DNA of 64,000 nt from Curtobacterium sp. MCBD17_013 (GTDB lineage Bacteria > Actinomycetota > Actinomycetes > Actinomycetales > Microbacteriaceae). The stretch covers positions 62,001-126,000 of the forward strand of contig NZ_QKTU01000006.1 in NCBI RefSeq assembly GCF_003234565.1, in the 5' to 3' direction. Positions 27,064 to 35,876 of this stretch are shown here, in pieces; positions within the stretch are counted from its first letter, which is position 1, and each line of letters begins with the position of its first letter. The notes beneath the pieces are model-generated. The model made no database searches, was not told where the DNA came from, and saw only the letters and a list, made by a program, of their open reading frames with translations. A program made the position numbers and the translations under genes.

Positions 27064-28533
27064 TCAGAGCGAGCCGGTGGGGCGCGCCACGTAGGGGACG
27101 ATCTGGTACGTGTACACAGCGTAGTTCCGTACGCTGAGTCCCGGCTTGGGGGCCTCGACCATCCGACCGCCGCCGGCGTAGATCGTGTCGTGGTACATCC
27201 CCGCCGGGTTCGTGCCCGTCGTCGAGTAGAAGATGATGTCGCCCGGCTGCGCCTGGGACAGCGGCACGAGTCGGCCGAGCGCGGCGAAGTGCTCGTACTG
27301 CCAGTCGACCCGGTGCCCACCGACGGCCACGCCGACGCTGCTGTACGCGGCCATCACGAGCCCCGAGCAGTCGTAGGAGTTCGGACCGGCGGCACCGAAC
27401 AGGTACGGCTTGCCGATCTGGGCGGACGCGAACGCCAGCGCTGCGGAGCCCTTGGACGGTGAGGACGAGCCGGTGCTCGACGTCGGCGGCTTCGGCGCGG
27501 GCGCGGTGACGGGCTTCGGCGCAGGCGCGGCCGGCTTCGGGGCAGGCGCGGCCGGCTTCGGGGCAGGCGCGGCCGGTTTGGGCGCTGCGACGGGCTTCGG
27601 GGCCGGCGCGACCGGCTTCGGCGCGGGCGCGGTGGCGGGCTTCGGGGCCGTGCCCGTCCCGGTCGGCTTCGAACCGGTCGGCTTCGACGCCGCGGGCTTC
27701 GACGCGGTCGTCCCGGTGCTCCCGGTGGCGGCGGCCTTCGTCGTGCCGGCGCCCCCACTGGTCGTCGAGGTCGCGATCGCCCGCTCGGCTTGCTTCGCCT
27801 GCTGGTCGGCGAAGTACGCGGCCTCGGTGGTCGCCGTCGTTCCCTTGAGGTACGCCAGCTGGTCGAAGAGCGTCGACTGCTGGTCCTGCACGCTCTTGAG
27901 CCGTCCGGCGGCGCTCGCGGCCTGGTCGTTCGCGTCGGACAGCGACGTCTTGGCGGCCGTGGTGGCCTTGCCGAGCGCGGTCTCGGCCGCGGAGGCCTGG
28001 TGCTGCAGGGCGTCGACCTGCCGCTGGTCGGCCTCGGCGTCGGCGAGGATGCCCGCCGAGCGAGCCGACAGGTGCGACATCGTGCCGACCTGGTACAGCA
28101 GGTCCTTCGCGTCGGCGCCGTCGACGAGCATCGCCGTCGAGAGGTCGCCGCCGCCCGTCCGCGAGAGCTCGACCACGAGGCCGGCGACCTGCTGGGCGGA
28201 GACCTTCGCCTTCGCCTCGGCCTGCTTCGACTGGCGCGTCAGGGTGTCGACCCGGGTCTGCGCCGCCTGCTGTCGCGATGCCGCCCGCTGGTACGCCTCA
28301 CCGGCCTGCTGCTCGGCGACCGAGGCCCGCTCCGCCTGGGTCTGGAGCGCGTCGAGCGACGAGGTCAACGTGTCGACCTGGTGCTGCGTCGCCGCCTGGG
28401 ACTGCTTCGCCGCCTGCACGTCGGCCCACGAGGGAGCGGACGGACTGGCCGACGCCGGTGCGGCGACGGTGAACGTCAGTCCGAGCACCGCGAGGGTCGC
28501 GGCGCCTCCGATGAGGACGCGTGCTGGCTTCAT
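27064..28533 (-). CDS. Secreted NlpC/P60 peptidoglycan endopeptidase (RipA-like)
   Basis: A 489-residue exported cell-wall hydrolase. The signal peptide is about 1-30, a long coiled coil about 35-250, a low-complexity Ala-Pro-Lys linker with APKP repeats about 275-365, and a C-terminal NlpC/P60 domain with catalytic Cys389 (YDCSGLV) and His448 (MYHDTIYAGGG). Such enzymes cut the peptide stem (gamma-D-Glu to DAP-type bonds) during cell separation and are held inactive by the coiled coil; that mechanism is family knowledge. It lies 31 nt after the M23 gene, whose N-terminal half is clearly related. Confidence 0.93.
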   Translation of the reverse strand: MKPARVLIGGAATLAVLGLTFTVAAPASASPSAPSWADVQAAKQSQAATQHQVDTLTSSLDALQTQAERASVAEQQAGEAYQRAASRQQAAQTRVDTLTRQSKQAEAKAKVSAQQVAGLVVELSRTGGGDLSTAMLVDGADAKDLLYQVGTMSHLSARSAGILADAEADQRQVDALQHQASAAETALGKATTAAKTSLSDANDQAASAAGRLKSVQDQQSTLFDQLAYLKGTTATTEAAYFADQQAKQAERAIATSTTSGGAGTTKAAATGSTGTTASKPAASKPTGSKPTGTGTAPKPATAPAPKPVAPAPKPVAAPKPAAPAPKPAAPAPKPAAPAPKPVTAPAPKPPTSSTGSSSPSKGSAALAFASAQIGKPYLFGAAGPNSYDCSGLVMAAYSSVGVAVGGHRVDWQYEHFAALGRLVPLSQAQPGDIIFYSTTGTNPAGMYHDTIYAGGGRMVEAPKPGLSVRNYAVYTYQIVPYVARPTGSL

Positions 28534-28564
28534 GCGGGTCAGTGCCTCCTGGGCGCGCTCGTGG

Positions 28565-29932
28565 TCATACCGAGATCCCCCGCGCAGCCATGAAGGGGAC
28601 CGGGTCGACGGCAGCGCCGCTCACCCGGGTCTCGAAGTGGAGGTGGCAGCCGGTCGACCAGCCGGTCGAGCCGACGAGCGCGATCTGCTGTCCCGCGACC
28701 ACGGTCTGGCCCGCGTGGACCAGGAACCCGCCGTTGACGATGTGGCCGTACGCCGTCGAGATGCCGCCACCGTTGTCGATGATGACCTCGTTGCCGTAAC
28801 CCCCGCCGTTCGCGGCGAAGGTGACGGTCCCGCTGTGGGCGGCGTAGATCGGCGCACCACAGCCCGGCGCGAGGTCGACCCCGGCGTGCAGGGCGTACGC
28901 ACCGGTGTAGGGGTCGACGCGGTAGCCGTAGGGGCTCGTCTGGTACCCGGCGGACGGGCGGACCCAGCCCGACCCGTTCGGCGTCGTGGTGGTGGTGCCC
29001 GTGCTCGTCTGCGCGCCGGCGCCCCCGGTCCGGGCGGCAGCGGCGGCGCGAGCGGCAGCCGCCCGAGCAGCAGCAGCGGCTCGCGCGGCAGCGGCGGCTC
29101 GCGCGGCAGCCGCGGCCTTGGCGACGGCGACGCCCTTGTCGTAGTTCGCCTGCACGTTCTTGGCGTTCGTCGTCAGGAGGACGAGCTGCGCCTGCAACCG
29201 CGCCTGGTTGTCGTTCTGGTCGTCGAGAGCGCTCTGCGCGGCCGTCGCGGCGTCGTTCGCGTCGGCCAGTTTCTGCTGCGCGGCGTCACGGAGCGTTCCG
29301 AGCGCCTTCTTCGCCACCCCGGCCTGGTCGGTCAGCGCCTGCGCCGTGCCGCGGTCCTGGCTCGCCTGCTCGTAGATGCCGTCGGCCTGCTCGGACAGCT
29401 TCGACATCGCGCCGAGCTGGTAGAGCAGGTCCTTCGCTCCGGACGGGTGTGCCAGGAGGTTCGAGGTGACGTCGTTGTTCGACGAGCGTCCGAGCTGCGC
29501 GGCGAGCTGCCCGGCCTGGCGCTCCGACGCGGCCGCGGTCTTGCGGGCCTCGTCCGCCTGCGTCCGGAGCTTCTGCTCCTTGAGCGCGGCCTCGTCGTAC
29601 TCGGTCTGCGCCGTCTGGTAGGCCTCGCCGGCCTTCTCCGCGGCGGCCTGCTTGGCCGACACCTGGGACTGGAGGGACGCGATGAGTCCCTTGATCTCGG
29701 TCACCTTCGCCTGCTGGGCGGCCTGGGACGCCTTGGCCGCCTGGACGTCGGACCAGCTCGGGTAGGACGTGGCGGACGCCGACGAGGGCGTCCCGGTCGC
29801 GGCGAGGACACCCCCCGTGAGCGCGACGACGACGGCGAGGACGAGGGCACGGGGTCGGCTCGCGGGGACGGCGAGGGCCCGAGCGGCGCGTCGGGGCGCG
29901 GATCGGCGGCTGATGGAGGAGGAAGAAGTCAT
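28565..29932 (-). CDS. Secreted M23 peptidoglycan endopeptidase with coiled coil
   Basis: A 455-residue exported hydrolase. A long Arg-rich signal region is about 1-53. The coiled coil (about 58-270) is similar in sequence and layout to that of the NlpC protein (PSWSDVQAAKASQAA, GEAYQTAQ, AKDLLYQLGAMSKLS). An Ala/Arg repeat follows (272-301), then an M23 LytM domain with zinc ligands in HAGVD (349-353), AYGHI and HLH (430-432). All M23 metal ligands appear intact, so an active enzyme is expected. It is first in the operon and has direct repeats upstream. Confidence 0.93.
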   Translation of the reverse strand: MTSSSSISRRSAPRRAARALAVPASRPRALVLAVVVALTGGVLAATGTPSSASATSYPSWSDVQAAKASQAAQQAKVTEIKGLIASLQSQVSAKQAAAEKAGEAYQTAQTEYDEAALKEQKLRTQADEARKTAAASERQAGQLAAQLGRSSNNDVTSNLLAHPSGAKDLLYQLGAMSKLSEQADGIYEQASQDRGTAQALTDQAGVAKKALGTLRDAAQQKLADANDAATAAQSALDDQNDNQARLQAQLVLLTTNAKNVQANYDKGVAVAKAAAAARAAAAARAAAAARAAAARAAAAARTGGAGAQTSTGTTTTTPNGSGWVRPSAGYQTSPYGYRVDPYTGAYALHAGVDLAPGCGAPIYAAHSGTVTFAANGGGYGNEVIIDNGGGISTAYGHIVNGGFLVHAGQTVVAGQQIALVGSTGWSTGCHLHFETRVSGAAVDPVPFMAARGISV

Positions 29933-29971
29933 CGGTCTCGATTTCGTAACAGCACGGCGAGGCGCACCCGA

Positions 29972-30005
29972 GTCACACTGTCAACAGTCGCAACAGTAAC
30001 AACAG
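29972..30005 (-). promoter_or_regulatory. 9-bp direct repeats upstream of the hydrolase operon
   Basis: CAACAG recurs at 29982, 29991 and 30000, exactly 9 bp apart, with a GTCACA-like sequence beside it (29972-29977). The array lies 50-73 bp before the M23 start. MtrA, which controls cell-wall hydrolases in mycobacteria, is described as binding loose 9-bp direct repeats of GTCACAgcg type, so MtrA is the obvious candidate. That is inference. Confidence 0.45.
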
Positions 30006-30224
30006 GGGTGTCGGACACTCCACCCCCCTGGCGAGGGGCATGGGGCACCGACGTCGGACCCACGGGGAACGACGGCACGGGGTTCTCTCTGCGGCGAGTG
30101 AACCCGGATGCCCCGGTCACGACGCCCGCGACACGCCGACCGGCGAGGCGGTATCCGCTCGGTTTGGCATTCGCGGCGAGCTTCCGTATGCTGGTTCTCC
30201 GGTAGCTGTGAAGCATCGCTTGAC

Positions 30225-30297
30225 GGCCCCATCGTTTAGTGGCCTAGGACACCGCCCTTTCACGGCGGCAGCACGGGTTCGAATCCCGTTGGGGTCA
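30225..30297 (+). tRNA. tRNA-Glu (TTC)
   Basis: A 73-nt cloverleaf. Acceptor GGCCCCA pairs with TGGGGTC (one G-T), the anticodon loop CTTTCAC gives TTC, the T-loop is TTCGAAT, and the discriminator is A. CCA is not encoded. Confidence 0.95.
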
Positions 30298-30340
30298 CTG
30301 CAGGCGGGGTGTCCGGCGCCGCCCACAACTCAACAAGCAT

Positions 30341-30417
30341 GGCCCTGTAGCGCAGTTGGTTAGCGTGCCGCCCTGTCACGGCGGAGGTCGCGGGTTCAAG
30401 TCCCGTCAGGGTCGCCA
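30341..30417 (+). tRNA. tRNA-Asp (GTC)
   Basis: Acceptor GGCCCTG pairs with CAGGGTC, the anticodon is GTC, the T-loop is TTCAAGT, and the discriminator is G. CCA is encoded at 30415-30417. It follows tRNA-Glu by 43 nt. Confidence 0.95.
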
Positions 30418-30477
30418 TGGCGTCCGGTCCTCGGACCGAGTCGTCCCGGGCACCACTCGATCCATCGAGTCGCCCAC

Positions 30478-30553
30478 GGCTGGATAGCTCAGTTGGTAGA
30501 GCGTTCGACTGAAAATCGAAAGGTCCACGGATCGATGCCGTGTCCAGCCACCA
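30478..30553 (+). tRNA. tRNA-Phe (GAA)
   Basis: Acceptor GGCTGGA pairs perfectly with TCCAGCC, the anticodon loop CTGAAAA gives GAA, and the discriminator is A. CCA is encoded at 30551-30553. It is last of the Glu-Asp-Phe tRNA cluster. Confidence 0.95.
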
Positions 30554-30557
30554 TCGC

Positions 30558-30583
30558 AAGGCCCTCGCGGGAGCGGGGGCCTT
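30558..30583 (+). terminator. Hairpin terminator after tRNA-Phe
   Basis: AAGGCCC (30558-30564) pairs with GGGCCTT (30577-30583) and is followed by a mixed T/C stretch. Confidence 0.65.
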
Positions 30584-30670
30584 CGTCGTTCCCGACTGCC
30601 GCCGATCGGACTCCCGCCGAGCGTTGAACACGTCGTGTCCCGTTGAACAACGGCATCGCGGGGTGCAACA

Positions 30671-30733
30671 GGACGGCGGGTGTGCGGAGCCGGGCGGCGC
30701 GTGTGCGAAGCCGAACGGCGGGTGTGCGAAGCG
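30671..30733. repeat. 21-nt tandem repeat, three copies
   Basis: Three near-identical 21-nt units (30671-30691, 30692-30712, 30713-30733) share the core GTGTGCGRAGC, with a degenerate fourth start. The array lies in the gap between tRNA-Phe and the MFS gene. It could be read as seven-residue repeats in frame with the MFS gene, but the better MFS start is downstream. Confidence 0.75.
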
Positions 30734-30801
30734 GGACGCGACGGGTGGCGGGGGCGGGACGGTCCTCCCGGCCGGGACGGGCCTCCCGGCATACTGAGCG
30801 G

Positions 30802-32079
30802 ATGACGGAGCCGGGTCGGACGACGGGGGCGGCGGAACCCGCCACGGTGTGGCGCAACGCACCGTTCCTCCGGCTGTGGAGCGGCGAGTCGGCGAGCGCG
30901 GTCGGCAGTGAGCTCGCCGTGCTGGCGATCCCGACCCTTGCGGTCACGGTGCTCGCCGCCTCGACGTTCGAGATCGGCGTCCTCACCGCGCTCGAGACGG
31001 TGGCGTTCCTCGTCATCGGGTTGCCCGCGGGCGCCTGGGTGGACCGGATGCGGAAGCGCCGGGTGATGCTCGCGGCGGACCTGACCCGCGCGTTGCTCCT
31101 GGCGACCATCCCCGTCGCGTGGCTGCTCGGCGCGCTGACGATCTGGCAGCTCATGGTCGTGGCGGCCCTGGTCGGCGCGGCGACGGTGTTCTTCGACGTG
31201 GCGTACCAGAGCTACCCGCCGATGATCCTGCCGTCGGCGCTCCTCGGCGACGCGAACGGCAAGCTCGAGGCGTCACAGCAGGTCGCGCGCGTCGGGGGTC
31301 CCGCGGCCTCGGGTGCCCTGCTCGCGGCGCTGCGGCCGGCGCTCGTCGTCGGGATCGACGCGCTGAGCTACCTCGCGTCGTTCGTCGCACTCCTCGGGAT
31401 CCGGGACGACGAGCAGCCGCGGCCCGAGCACGAACGCCTGCCACTCGTGACCGAGATCCGCGAGGGCCTGGCGTTCGTGTTCCACCAGCCGCTCCTGGTC
31501 CGGGTCGTCCTGTGCACGGCCGGCTTGAACCTGTTCTCGGGGATCGGGGGGACGGTGCTGCCGCTCCTCGTCCTCCGCGACCTGCACCTCGGCACGCTCG
31601 TGTGGGGCGCCGCGACGAGCGTCGGCGCGGTCGGGGGACTCCTCGGCGCGCTGGCCGCCGGCAGGGTGGCCCGACGCGTCGGCGAGGGCACGGCGATCCC
31701 CGTCGCGGCCGTCGCGGCCGGGGTCGGGGCGCTGCTGCTCGCGACGCCGGGGCTGGTGCCGACGCTCGCGGTCCCGCTGCTCGTGCTGGCCGAGTTCCTC
31801 ACGAGCGCCGGTGTCCTCGTCTACAACATCACGCAGGTCACCTACCGGCAGCGGATCTGTCCGCCGCGCCTCCTCGGCCGGATGAACGCGTCGATCCGGT
31901 TCGTGGTGTGGGGCGTGGTGCCCATCGGGGGCATCGCGGCGGGACTGCTCGGCACGTGGCTCGGTGTCGAGGCGACCATGTGGGTCGCCGGCATCGGTGC
32001 CCTGCTCGCGGCGCTGCCCGTCCTGCTCTCGCCCCTGCTCGGCATGCGGGAACTCCCGGCCGAGCCCGCCGCCGCGTAG
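30802..32079 (+). CDS. MFS transporter (EntS/MFS_3-type exporter)
   Basis: A 425-residue integral membrane protein with about 12 transmembrane helices. FRLWSGESASAVGSELAVLAIP near the start and the cytoplasmic loop AGAWVDRMRKRRVMLAADLTRA (about 75-96) are typical of MFS_3/DHA3 drug or siderophore exporters. VFFDVAYQSYPPMILP and NASIRFVVWGVVPIGGIAAG are further family segments. The ATG at 30802 puts a short cytoplasmic N-terminus before helix 1; the frame runs upstream through a tandem repeat, which I exclude. The substrate cannot be inferred. Confidence 0.87.
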   Translation: MTEPGRTTGAAEPATVWRNAPFLRLWSGESASAVGSELAVLAIPTLAVTVLAASTFEIGVLTALETVAFLVIGLPAGAWVDRMRKRRVMLAADLTRALLLATIPVAWLLGALTIWQLMVVAALVGAATVFFDVAYQSYPPMILPSALLGDANGKLEASQQVARVGGPAASGALLAALRPALVVGIDALSYLASFVALLGIRDDEQPRPEHERLPLVTEIREGLAFVFHQPLLVRVVLCTAGLNLFSGIGGTVLPLLVLRDLHLGTLVWGAATSVGAVGGLLGALAAGRVARRVGEGTAIPVAAVAAGVGALLLATPGLVPTLAVPLLVLAEFLTSAGVLVYNITQVTYRQRICPPRLLGRMNASIRFVVWGVVPIGGIAAGLLGTWLGVEATMWVAGIGALLAALPVLLSPLLGMRELPAEPAAA

Positions 32080-32107
32080 TCACGACGGGCTCGGGAGCAG
32101 GGACCGG

Positions 32108-32977
32108 TCAGGCGGTCTCGACGGGGTGCAGGTCGAGCGTGCAGCACTTGACGCCACCGCCGCCGAGCACCAGCTCGGACAGGTCGACCCCGATCGGGTT
32201 GTACCCGCGCTGGCGGAGCTGCTCGGCGAAGGTCGTCGCGCGGGCCGCGATGACGACGTTGTGGCCGTCGCTGTAGGAGTTGAGCCCGAGGATCGCGGCG
32301 TCCTCCTCGGTGGCGATGATCGCGTCGGGGAACCGGCGGTGGAGCTCGGCGAGCGAGGCCTCGTCGAACGCGGACTCCAGGTAGGCGATGTTCGCGACGC
32401 CGTCCACCGGCTCGGGGTCGAGGACCGCGATCGCGGTGTCGAGGTGGTAGAACGCCGGGTTGACGAGCTTCAGGGTGACGACCTCGCGGCCGTACACGCG
32501 GGCGATCTCCTCGTGCGAGGTGCTGTCGCTGCGGAACCCGGTGCCGGCCAGGATGACGTCGCCGACGAGCAGGAAGTCGCCCTCGCCCTCGTTCGTCTCG
32601 ACCGGCTCGGCGACGCGGAGGCCGTGCTCGCGGAACCAGTCCATGTACGCGGGGCCCTCGGGCTGGCGCTCCGGGTACTGGAACTTCGCGCCGTAGGCGA
32701 CGCCGTCGAGCACGAACCCGCCGTTGGCCGCGTAGACCATGTCGGGCAGCCCCTCGATCGGGTCGATGAAGTGGATGTCGAACCCGAGCCGCTCGTACGT
32801 GTCGACGAGGGTCTGCCACTGGGCGACCGCCTTCGCGGTGTCGGTCGGCTCCTCGGGGTGCATCCAGGGGTTGATGCGGTAGCTCACGGTGTAGTGCGTC
32901 GGCTTGCACATGAGGACGGTGCGCTTGGTCGCCGTGCGGGCGGGCGCTGGGGTGGTGGCGGGGGCCGGGTTCGACAA
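32108..32977 (-). CDS. ddaH: Dimethylarginine dimethylaminohydrolase / amidinotransferase family
   Basis: A 289-residue guanidino-modifying enzyme that releases citrulline from methylated arginines, or hydrolyses a related guanidino substrate. Family landmarks are MCKPTHYTVSYRINPWM (about 23-39), NEGEGDFLL with the acidic catalytic residue, the catalytic His in NPAFYHLDTA, and the nucleophile Cys278 in GGGGVKCCTL. The start is a TTG with AGGAG 5 nt upstream. It is divergent from an Lrp-type regulator that probably controls it. In other actinobacteria this enzyme often sits with rocD; no rocD is here. Confidence 0.85.
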   Translation of the reverse strand: MSNPAPATTPAPARTATKRTVLMCKPTHYTVSYRINPWMHPEEPTDTAKAVAQWQTLVDTYERLGFDIHFIDPIEGLPDMVYAANGGFVLDGVAYGAKFQYPERQPEGPAYMDWFREHGLRVAEPVETNEGEGDFLLVGDVILAGTGFRSDSTSHEEIARVYGREVVTLKLVNPAFYHLDTAIAVLDPEPVDGVANIAYLESAFDEASLAELHRRFPDAIIATEEDAAILGLNSYSDGHNVVIAARATTFAEQLRQRGYNPIGVDLSELVLGGGGVKCCTLDLHPVETA

Positions 32978-33216
32978 GGGGTCTCCTGGGCGGCGGACCC
33001 GAGCCTGCCAGGGGACACCGTTCGAGGAGCGCTGGGGTGAGGTGCAGGCTCACTCACCCGTGGACGAGGCGGACCAGGTCGACGCCCCGGCACAGTGTGC
33101 CACGCGGCGCTCCCCGCGGACAGACCCCGCCGTGGGGGTGTCGCGGCGGCGCCGATCGCATGTGCGTCCGCGCAGGATCCGTGCGCCTGCTCCGGGGCGG
33201 ACGCAACGACCGCGCG

Positions 33217-33222
33217 TAGCAT
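33217..33222 (+). promoter_or_regulatory. -10 hexamer of the Lrp-type regulator gene
   Basis: TAGCAT lies 7 nt before the ATG at 33230 and itself overlaps a possible ATG at 33221, which argues for the downstream start. Confidence 0.45.
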
Positions 33223-33229
33223 GACGGCG

Positions 33230-33667
33230 ATGGATTCGCTCGACCACCGCATCCTCGACCAACTCCGCGAGAACGCCCGCGCCGGCTACGGCGACATCGG
33301 CGCGGTGGTCGGGCTCTCGGCGTCCGCGGTGAAGCGCCGCGTGGACCGCCTGGTGGCCGATGACGTCATCCAGGGCTTCACGATCAAGGTCGACCCCGCT
33401 GTCGAGGAACGCGGCACCGAGGCCTGGGTCGAGCTGTACTGCCGCGGCACCGTCTCGCCCGACGAACTCCGCGCCGTGCTCGAGAACGTGCCCGAGGTCG
33501 TCGACGCCGGAACGGTCACCGGGAGCGCCGACGCCGTCGTGCACATGCGGAGTCGGGACATCGCGTCGCTCGAGGAAGCCCTCGACCGCGTCCGCTCCGC
33601 CCCGCACGTCGACCACACCCGCAGTGCGATCGTGCTGTCGCGACTCGTCTCGCGCGAGTCGCTGTGA
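33230..33667 (+). CDS. Lrp/AsnC-family transcriptional regulator
   Basis: A 145-residue regulator. The N-terminal winged helix (MDSLDHRILDQLRENARAGYGDIGAVVGLSASAVKRRVDRLVADDVIQGFTIKV) is followed by an Lrp ligand-binding (RAM) domain. The start at 33230 gives the canonical LDHRIL opening and matches a leaderless promoter; an ATG 9 nt upstream is the alternative. Divergent from ddaH, it probably responds to an amino acid such as arginine or a methylated derivative (inference). Confidence 0.9.
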   Translation: MDSLDHRILDQLRENARAGYGDIGAVVGLSASAVKRRVDRLVADDVIQGFTIKVDPAVEERGTEAWVELYCRGTVSPDELRAVLENVPEVVDAGTVTGSADAVVHMRSRDIASLEEALDRVRSAPHVDHTRSAIVLSRLVSRESL

Positions 33668-34095
33668 GCGTGGCACCGCGCACGACCCGGACGCCGGTCC
33701 GCCGCTCCGTCCCGCGCTCGCCCGGGAGGCCCGGCACCCGTCGCGCGGGCACCGCTCCGGCCCGCGTCCTGGTCACCGCCGCCACCGTCGCCTACCTCGC
33801 GAACTGCGCGTGGGGCATCGCGGTCGCGACCGGCGTCATCCGGACGAAGCGGCTCCGGGTCGTGCACCACGCGCTGTTCGTCGTGACGGCGACCCTGACC
33901 GGCGCCGCCGTGACGACGCCCGTGTGGACCCGCTCGCGGGCCGCGGCGTTCCTCCTGCCCGCACTCGTGCCCCTCGCCGCCGCACCGCGCATCCCCGCCC
34001 GATCGCGTGCACACTGGAGAGTCGCGGTCGCGGCGGCACCGTCCTACCTCGGCGCCGTGCTCGGACTCCGCGCGGGACGGCCCGAGCGCTCCTGA
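33664..34095 (+). CDS. Small membrane protein
   Basis: A 143-residue protein with an Arg/Pro-rich N-terminus and roughly four hydrophobic segments (about 34-56, 68-86, 91-107, 117-134). I do not recognise a family. Its GTG start overlaps the lrp-type gene stop (GTGA), so it is co-translated with the regulator. A copy of the interspersed GGGAGGCCCGG motif lies inside its 5' end (33724-33734), which may explain the odd N-terminus. Confidence 0.62.
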   Translation: MSVAPRTTRTPVRRSVPRSPGRPGTRRAGTAPARVLVTAATVAYLANCAWGIAVATGVIRTKRLRVVHHALFVVTATLTGAAVTTPVWTRSRAAAFLLPALVPLAAAPRIPARSRAHWRVAVAAAPSYLGAVLGLRAGRPERS

Positions 34096-34159
34096 CCCGG
34101 GAGCCGGCCCACCCGCGTGCACCGGGCCTCCCGTCCGACCGCCGGGAAGGACAGCGGCA

Positions 34160-35020
34160 GTGGAGCTCATCGAGGCGATCAGACGGCGACGGACGACGAA
34201 CGGGGCGTTCCTGCCCGATCCCGTCTCCGAGGAACACCAGCGTCTGCTGATCGAGCTCGCCGGGCGGGCGCCCTCGCAGCTCAACAGCCAGCCGTGGCGG
34301 TTCGTGCTCGTCGAGGAACGGCCGACGATCGAGCGGATCGCCGCGATCAGCGGCTCGTCGATGACGCGGACGATGGCCGAGGGCACGTTCTTCGAGCGGT
34401 ACAAGCCGTACTTCCGGTTCTCGAAGGCCGAGATGGAGGCCCGGCGCGACGGCATGCTGTTCGACAAGCTGCCCGCGCCGCTCCGACCGTTCACGAAGCA
34501 GGTGTTCACGCCCCGCGGCCAGAAGCTCATGAACACGCTGCGGGTGCCGCAGACCCTCGGCGAGGAGAACCGGAAGCTCGTCGCGGGATCACCGCTGCTG
34601 ATGGGGGTGATGCTCGACCGGCACGAGTACCGGCACGAGGAGACGAACGCGTTCTACTCCGTGTTCAGCATGGGCGCGGCGATGGAGAACATCTGGCTCG
34701 CCACGACCCAGCTCGGCATGGGCATCCAGTTCGTGTCGTTCCCGATGGAGATCCCGAGCGCCTGGGCCGAGGTCGAGGACGTCCTCGGGGTGCCGGACGA
34801 CCTCGAGCTCATGGCCGTGTACCGGCTCGGGTACCTGCCGCCCGAGCGCCGCCGGCCCGCGATCGACTGGGTGTCGAACGAGCGGAAGCGGCCGTCGCAG
34901 TACGTGTTCCGCGGGACGTGTCGCACGCCGCAGACGGGCTGGGACGACGCACCGCTCGTGACGCCGATCGAGGACGACCCGGCGGCCGACGCGACGACCT
35001 CGGGGAGGGACGCGTCGTGA
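34160..35020 (+). CDS. Nitroreductase-family protein
   Basis: A 286-residue flavin oxidoreductase. [21 protein letters not shown] at the N-terminus and the FMN-phosphate segment [13 protein letters not shown] (about 39-51) are typical. The second conserved region, [22 protein letters not shown], and the C-terminal [17 protein letters not shown] complete the fold. GAAGG lies 8-9 nt before the GTG start. It overlaps the next gene by 4 nt (GTGA). The substrate is unknown. Confidence 0.85.
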   Translation: MELIEAIRRRRTTNGAFLPDPVSEEHQRLLIELAGRAPSQLNSQPWRFVLVEERPTIERIAAISGSSMTRTMAEGTFFERYKPYFRFSKAEMEARRDGMLFDKLPAPLRPFTKQVFTPRGQKLMNTLRVPQTLGEENRKLVAGSPLLMGVMLDRHEYRHEETNAFYSVFSMGAAMENIWLATTQLGMGIQFVSFPMEIPSAWAEVEDVLGVPDDLELMAVYRLGYLPPERRRPAIDWVSNERKRPSQYVFRGTCRTPQTGWDDAPLVTPIEDDPAADATTSGRDAS

Positions 35021-35814
35021 CGGGGGTCGCTCCCGTCCTGACGACCGCCCCGGCACTGCCCGGCCGCGCGTTCATCCGGCAGGGGTGGCACGACGTCGTG
35101 TTCCTGCACTGGCGGGTCGACGTGTCGGCCGTGGCCCCGCTCCTCCCGGCCGGCGTCCGACCGGACACCATGGGCGCGGACGGCGTCGACGACGGGGTGA
35201 CCACCTGGGTCGGCCTCATCGGGTTCCGGTTCACGGACACCGCGTTCCCGCCGCTCGCGCCGATGCGGCGGCTCGGGACGTTCGTCGAGGTCAACGTGCG
35301 GGTCTACACGGTCGACGACCGGGGGCGGCACGGCGTCGTGTTCCTGTCGCTGGACGCGGGCCGGTTCCTGCCGGCGGTCGCGGCACGGGCGATGCTCGGG
35401 CTGCCGTACCACTGGGCGCACGCGGCGACGCGGTGGGGCGGGGACGGGACGCGCGGCCGGGGTGCCGCCGCTGGCCGACACGGCGAGGGCGGCCGCGTGG
35501 CGTACGCGATGCGGCGCCACGGGTCCTCGGCGCGCTCGCGGTTCGCCGTGCACGTCGGTGCGCCCATCGCCGAACCGTCACCGCTCGAGCAGTTCCTGAC
35601 CGCCCGGTGGGGCATGCACGTCCACCGCTTCGGGGCGACCCGGTTCTGGCCGAACGAGCACCCGGCCTGGCCCCTGCACCACGCGAGGGCCGAGTCGGTG
35701 CACGACGACCTGATGGGCGAGGTCGGGCTGCCGCGCTCGCTCGCCGACGTCCCGCCGGACTCCGTGCTGTGGTCGCCCGGTGTGACGACGTCGTTCGCCC
35801 GCGGGACGGCCTGA
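35017..35814 (+). CDS. DUF2071 (YqjF-like) protein
   Basis: A 265-residue protein of the DUF2071/acetoacetate-decarboxylase-like fold: [77 protein letters not shown] and LTARWGMH are the usual stations. The biochemical role of the family is not established. It is co-translated with the nitroreductase gene (GTGA overlap), so the two may act in one redox or detoxification step. Confidence 0.82.
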   Translation: MTGVAPVLTTAPALPGRAFIRQGWHDVVFLHWRVDVSAVAPLLPAGVRPDTMGADGVDDGVTTWVGLIGFRFTDTAFPPLAPMRRLGTFVEVNVRVYTVDDRGRHGVVFLSLDAGRFLPAVAARAMLGLPYHWAHAATRWGGDGTRGRGAAAGRHGEGGRVAYAMRRHGSSARSRFAVHVGAPIAEPSPLEQFLTARWGMHVHRFGATRFWPNEHPAWPLHHARAESVHDDLMGEVGLPRSLADVPPDSVLWSPGVTTSFARGTA

Positions 35815-35876
35815 GCCGAGCGGCACGACATCCGACGGTCGTGACGGGTGCGACCGGCGCGATCGGCGCGACCGCG

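Noticed and set aside
30643-30801. N-terminal extension of the MFS transporter containing seven-residue repeats
   Set aside because: The stretch overlaps a non-coding tandem repeat and gives an Arg-rich leader atypical of MFS proteins; the ATG at 30802 gives a normal N-terminus.
33221-33229. Upstream ATG as the Lrp-type regulator start
   Set aside because: It overlaps the TAGCAT -10-like hexamer that would drive a leaderless mRNA from the ATG at 33230, and the latter gives the canonical N-terminus.
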